Virus record (IMG/VR): IMGVR_UViG_3300031963_000238
Coordinates: 1 to 48,942 of that record
Source of the DNA: a virus
DNA: 48,942 bases
Strand: one strand, 5' to 3'
In this document: positions 46,656 through 48,942 of the stretch, one piece after another
How the letters are laid out: each line of letters begins with the position of its first letter
How positions within the stretch are numbered: position 1 is the stretch's first letter
Made by a program: the position numbers and the translations under genes
The notes under the pieces: model-generated
Seen by the model: the letters and a program-made list of their open reading frames with translations, nothing else
The model's database searches: none
What the model was told of the DNA's origin: nothing

Positions 46656-46740
46656 TTAACTAAATATTAAAAAAAACCAGTTTAAATAAAAAAAAATATA
46701 TTTATACTAAGATCATAGTAATATAGGAACCAAAGTAATA

Positions 46741-48942
46741 TGCCATATCCAAATACAACAGCTTCAGTCATTGTAATTTCACAAACAAGTGCAAGTTCTG
46801 TCGGCGGCCAATTTCCATTTATTGAAAGACAGATTAGCGGTAGCAATCTATTTTTGGTAACAGATGCAAACGGCTTTTTAACCGGAAGTACAAGCATTCC
46901 CGGTGGAAGTTTTACCTCTTTAACAGTAACTGGCGCACTAACAGCAAGTATAATTAGTGCAAGTACAGCACTTACGAGTGCAGCCGCAACATTTACTGGT
47001 CCTGTAACAATGAGTTCAATGCTTAGTGCAAGCGGGGGCATTACAGCAAGTGGTATTCAAAATACAGGAACACTTACTGTTGTTGGTACGAGTACATTAG
47101 GTACAACAAATGTAACTGGATTGTTAAGTGCAAGTGGAAATATTACCGCAAGTAATATTTTTGACGCCGGTACACTGGTCGTATTGGGTAATACCATTCT
47201 TACAACGGTAACAGCAAGTAACATTAGTGCGAGTGGAAACATTAGTGCAAGTTTGTTTGTTGGCGCTCACACAGGAAGTACATTTGGTACTGCAAGTTGG
47301 GCAACCAATGCTACAACAGCTACAACTGCAAATGCGTTAAATACAGCTAATAATTATACCATTTCAGGATTGACTGTTAATGGTAACGTTAGTGCAAGTG
47401 GTACATTTACCGCAAGTAATTTTCACGTAGTTAATAATGTTGGATTTGCATCAAGTGTAACCGTTGGTGGTTCGCTATCAGTTAGTGGAAGTACCGTATT
47501 TGGAAATGACGTAACTGATACTACAACTATTAACGGTAATTTAATTAACAGTGGCAGCTTTTTCACAAGCGGTTCAATTACTGCAAGTAACATTAGTGCG
47601 AGCGGAAATATTAGTGCAAGTAACGGTTGGTTTAATAATTTGACAGTTGCAGGAACGTTAAATGCCACAGTAAGTGGTAGTATTACCAATGCAAGTAGTG
47701 CTAGTATTGCTGCAAATAATAGTACTGCAACACTACAATATATTACATTTGTTGACGGAACTGGAAATCGTCCATTGTATGTTGATCAAGATAGCTTAAC
47801 ATGGCAGCCAAGTACCAACACGCTGAGTAGTAGTGGTAATTTTGTTGGAGTAAATTATACAGGTTCAAGAATTACTATATCAGGTGGTACTGGTAACAGC
47901 ACTGCTGTTGGTACACAAGGTATTCTTTCATCAAATGGTATTGGTGTCAGTGGCAATAGTTATTTCAATGGAGATGTTGGTATTGGTACGTCGTTAACTG
48001 TTGGTGGCATAATCTCTGGAAGCAATGCATTATGGTTAGCCGGTAATGCAACATTAGCTGGAAATAGTGCTACTGTTACTCATACTGGTACTGGTAATTT
48101 ATCAATCCTTTCTAGTAATGGAAGTGTAGTGATTGAAGGTTCTACTTTTACTGGAAATGATGTAACTATACCGGGTGATCTTGCTGTAAATGGTGGCGAT
48201 ATCACAACAACAGCGGCCACATTTAATTTGATAACAGGCAGTGCTACAACAGTTAATTTCGCTCACAATGCATCGGCTCTTACGATTGGTGCAACGGGTA
48301 GTAGCACTATATTTAATGGCGATATTGCTGTCAACGGTGGAGATATTTCAACCACAGCATCTACATTTAATTTCTTAACAGGTAATTCTGCAACAACAAC
48401 AGTAAATATGTTGTGGAACGATGCTACGCCCACACTTAGAATTAGATCTACAAAAGATGCCACTGCGCCGGGTACTGCCGCTGTTGTTGTTGATGGTGGT
48501 GTTTCTATTGCAAAAAATCTTATTGTTAGTGGTAGTACTACAATGTATGGTGATTTAACATTGATTGGTACTGGATCGATTGTTAATATTAGTAGCAGTA
48601 CTGTTATTATTGGTGATAATCGTATTGCATTAAATGCATGGAGTGTTGGAAGTCCACAACGTTATGGCGGTATTGACGTTTTTGATAGTGGTAGCACTGC
48701 GTCGGTTACAAGTTCTTTGTTGTGGGATAGTTTAAATAACTATTGGTTGTTACAAACAAACAATACAGGTTCTCCTGTAACTGCAAGCAGTGCAGTTATT
48801 CTACAAGGTCCAACAAGTAGTTTTGGTAGTGAATTTTTATTGACAGTAAACAACTTCTTGAAAGTTCAAACAACAACGGGTAACATGATTACTTCAAGTT
48901 TGAGTGAAGTTGGTAACACCTTACAATATGCGGGTACAATTA
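46741..48942 (+). CDS. Long tail-fibre / structural shaft protein (3' end outside window)
   Basis: A single open frame of 734 codons runs from the ATG at 46741 to the window end without a stop. It begins MPYPNTTASVIVISQTSASS and is dominated by repeats such as ISASGNISAS, TASNISASGN, TVGGSLSVSG, and NGGDI(S/T)TTA..FN(L/F)(I/L)TG. These form the beta-helical or triple-helical shafts of large phage fibres. Near 600-680, RSTKDATAPGTAAVVVDGG, IGDNRIALNAW and GGIDVFDSGSTASVT resemble fibre segments of marine T4-type phages. AGGAACC lies upstream of the ATG. It follows the gp15-like gene by 85 bases. The host-range tip is not in view. Confidence 0.85.
46900..47660 (+). repeat. Degenerate tandem repeats coding [ITV]-SASG-N-I-SAS shaft units
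   Basis: Short units coding ISASGN, TASNIS and SGSIT recur at irregular 30-60 base steps, with DNA such as AGTGCAAGTGGAAA found repeatedly (for example near 47131, 47231 and 47604). The repeats are within the fibre gene; they explain the long antisense open frames here and offer sites for in-frame recombination. Confidence 0.75.

Noticed and set aside
46900-47660. Short regularly spaced repeats resembling a CRISPR array
   Set aside because: Repeats are degenerate, in frame with a fibre shaft protein, and have no uniform spacer length or cas genes.
46682-48463. Several - strand open frames across the fibre gene (for example 46682-47041, 47423-47689, 48263-48463)
   Set aside because: They are antisense to a continuous 734-codon + strand fibre frame; the Ser/Thr/Ala/Gly repeats lack stops on the opposite strand, and the predicted peptides are Val/Leu/Pro-rich low-complexity.
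1-48942. tRNA genes
   Set aside because: No clover-leaf with TTC-A-type T-arm and CCA-adjacent acceptor was noticed while reading; intergenic gaps are all under about 150 bases. A tRNAscan-SE run would settle this.

Overview
The window is a contiguous piece of a large, AT-rich, T4-type (contractile-tailed, Straboviridae-like or more distant) phage genome. A full set of T4-type virion genes is present in recognisable form: tail sheath gp18, large terminase gp17, portal gp20, prohead protease gp21, scaffold gp22, major capsid gp23, a gp13-like neck protein and a gp15-like sheath terminator. An rIIA/rIIB pair supports the same placement. No tRNA or rRNA gene was seen. The host cannot be named from the sequence. 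Many early-type promoters place the -10 box seven bases before the ATG, which implies leaderless messages, a habit commonest in Actinobacteria and Deinococcota; that is only a hint.

Region 1 (1-16,700, + strand) is an early/middle-type region of short, tightly packed genes. It holds a P-loop NTPase, a macro-domain protein, a TrpF-like TIM-barrel protein, an MBL-fold hydrolase, and an HNH homing endonuclease inserted at the 5' end of a T4 Rnl1-type RNA ligase. These are followed by rIIA, rIIB, a second RNA ligase (DRB0094 type), a cyclic-phosphate-processing receiver (cREC) protein, a polynucleotide-kinase-like P-loop kinase, an M23 peptidase, a calcineurin-type phosphoesterase, a ClpP-like protease, a GIY-YIG-like protein and a second HNH nuclease. 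Two ligases, a kinase, a phosphoesterase, cREC and the macro domain together look like an unusually rich RNA-repair kit. Terminator hairpins followed at once by promoters separate its transcription units.

Region 2 (16,700-23,650, mainly - strand) carries a leftward cassette: a GDP-mannose dehydratase-family enzyme, a small Cys-rich protein, a complete IscU Fe-S scaffold, an exported protein with a Tat-like N-terminus, and a VWA protein with its own consensus promoter. A second leftward group has an SNF2-like helicase, an HTH/HNH-like protein and small unknowns. A divergent junction at about 23,613-23,762 contains an 18-bp inverted repeat and a T4-like late-promoter motif.

Region 3 (23,763-48,942, mainly + strand) is the late virion region: sheath, flavodoxin-like enzyme, terminase, portal, head assembly proteins, protease, scaffold, capsid, an accessory block, neck and tail-terminator genes, and a fibre gene running off the window. 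At least nine late proteins share a short N-terminal leader of the form M-x-L-K-x-[LI]-[LI]-x-E. It resembles the T4 capsid-targeting sequence and ends in the (I/L)-x-E cleavage signal of gp21. Three leader-bearing proteins just after the capsid gene look like ADP-ribosyltransferase-fold proteins. The main hypothesis from this window is therefore a set of capsid-packaged, injected effectors (analogous to T4 Alt), paired with an early RNA-repair and ADP-ribose-handling module.
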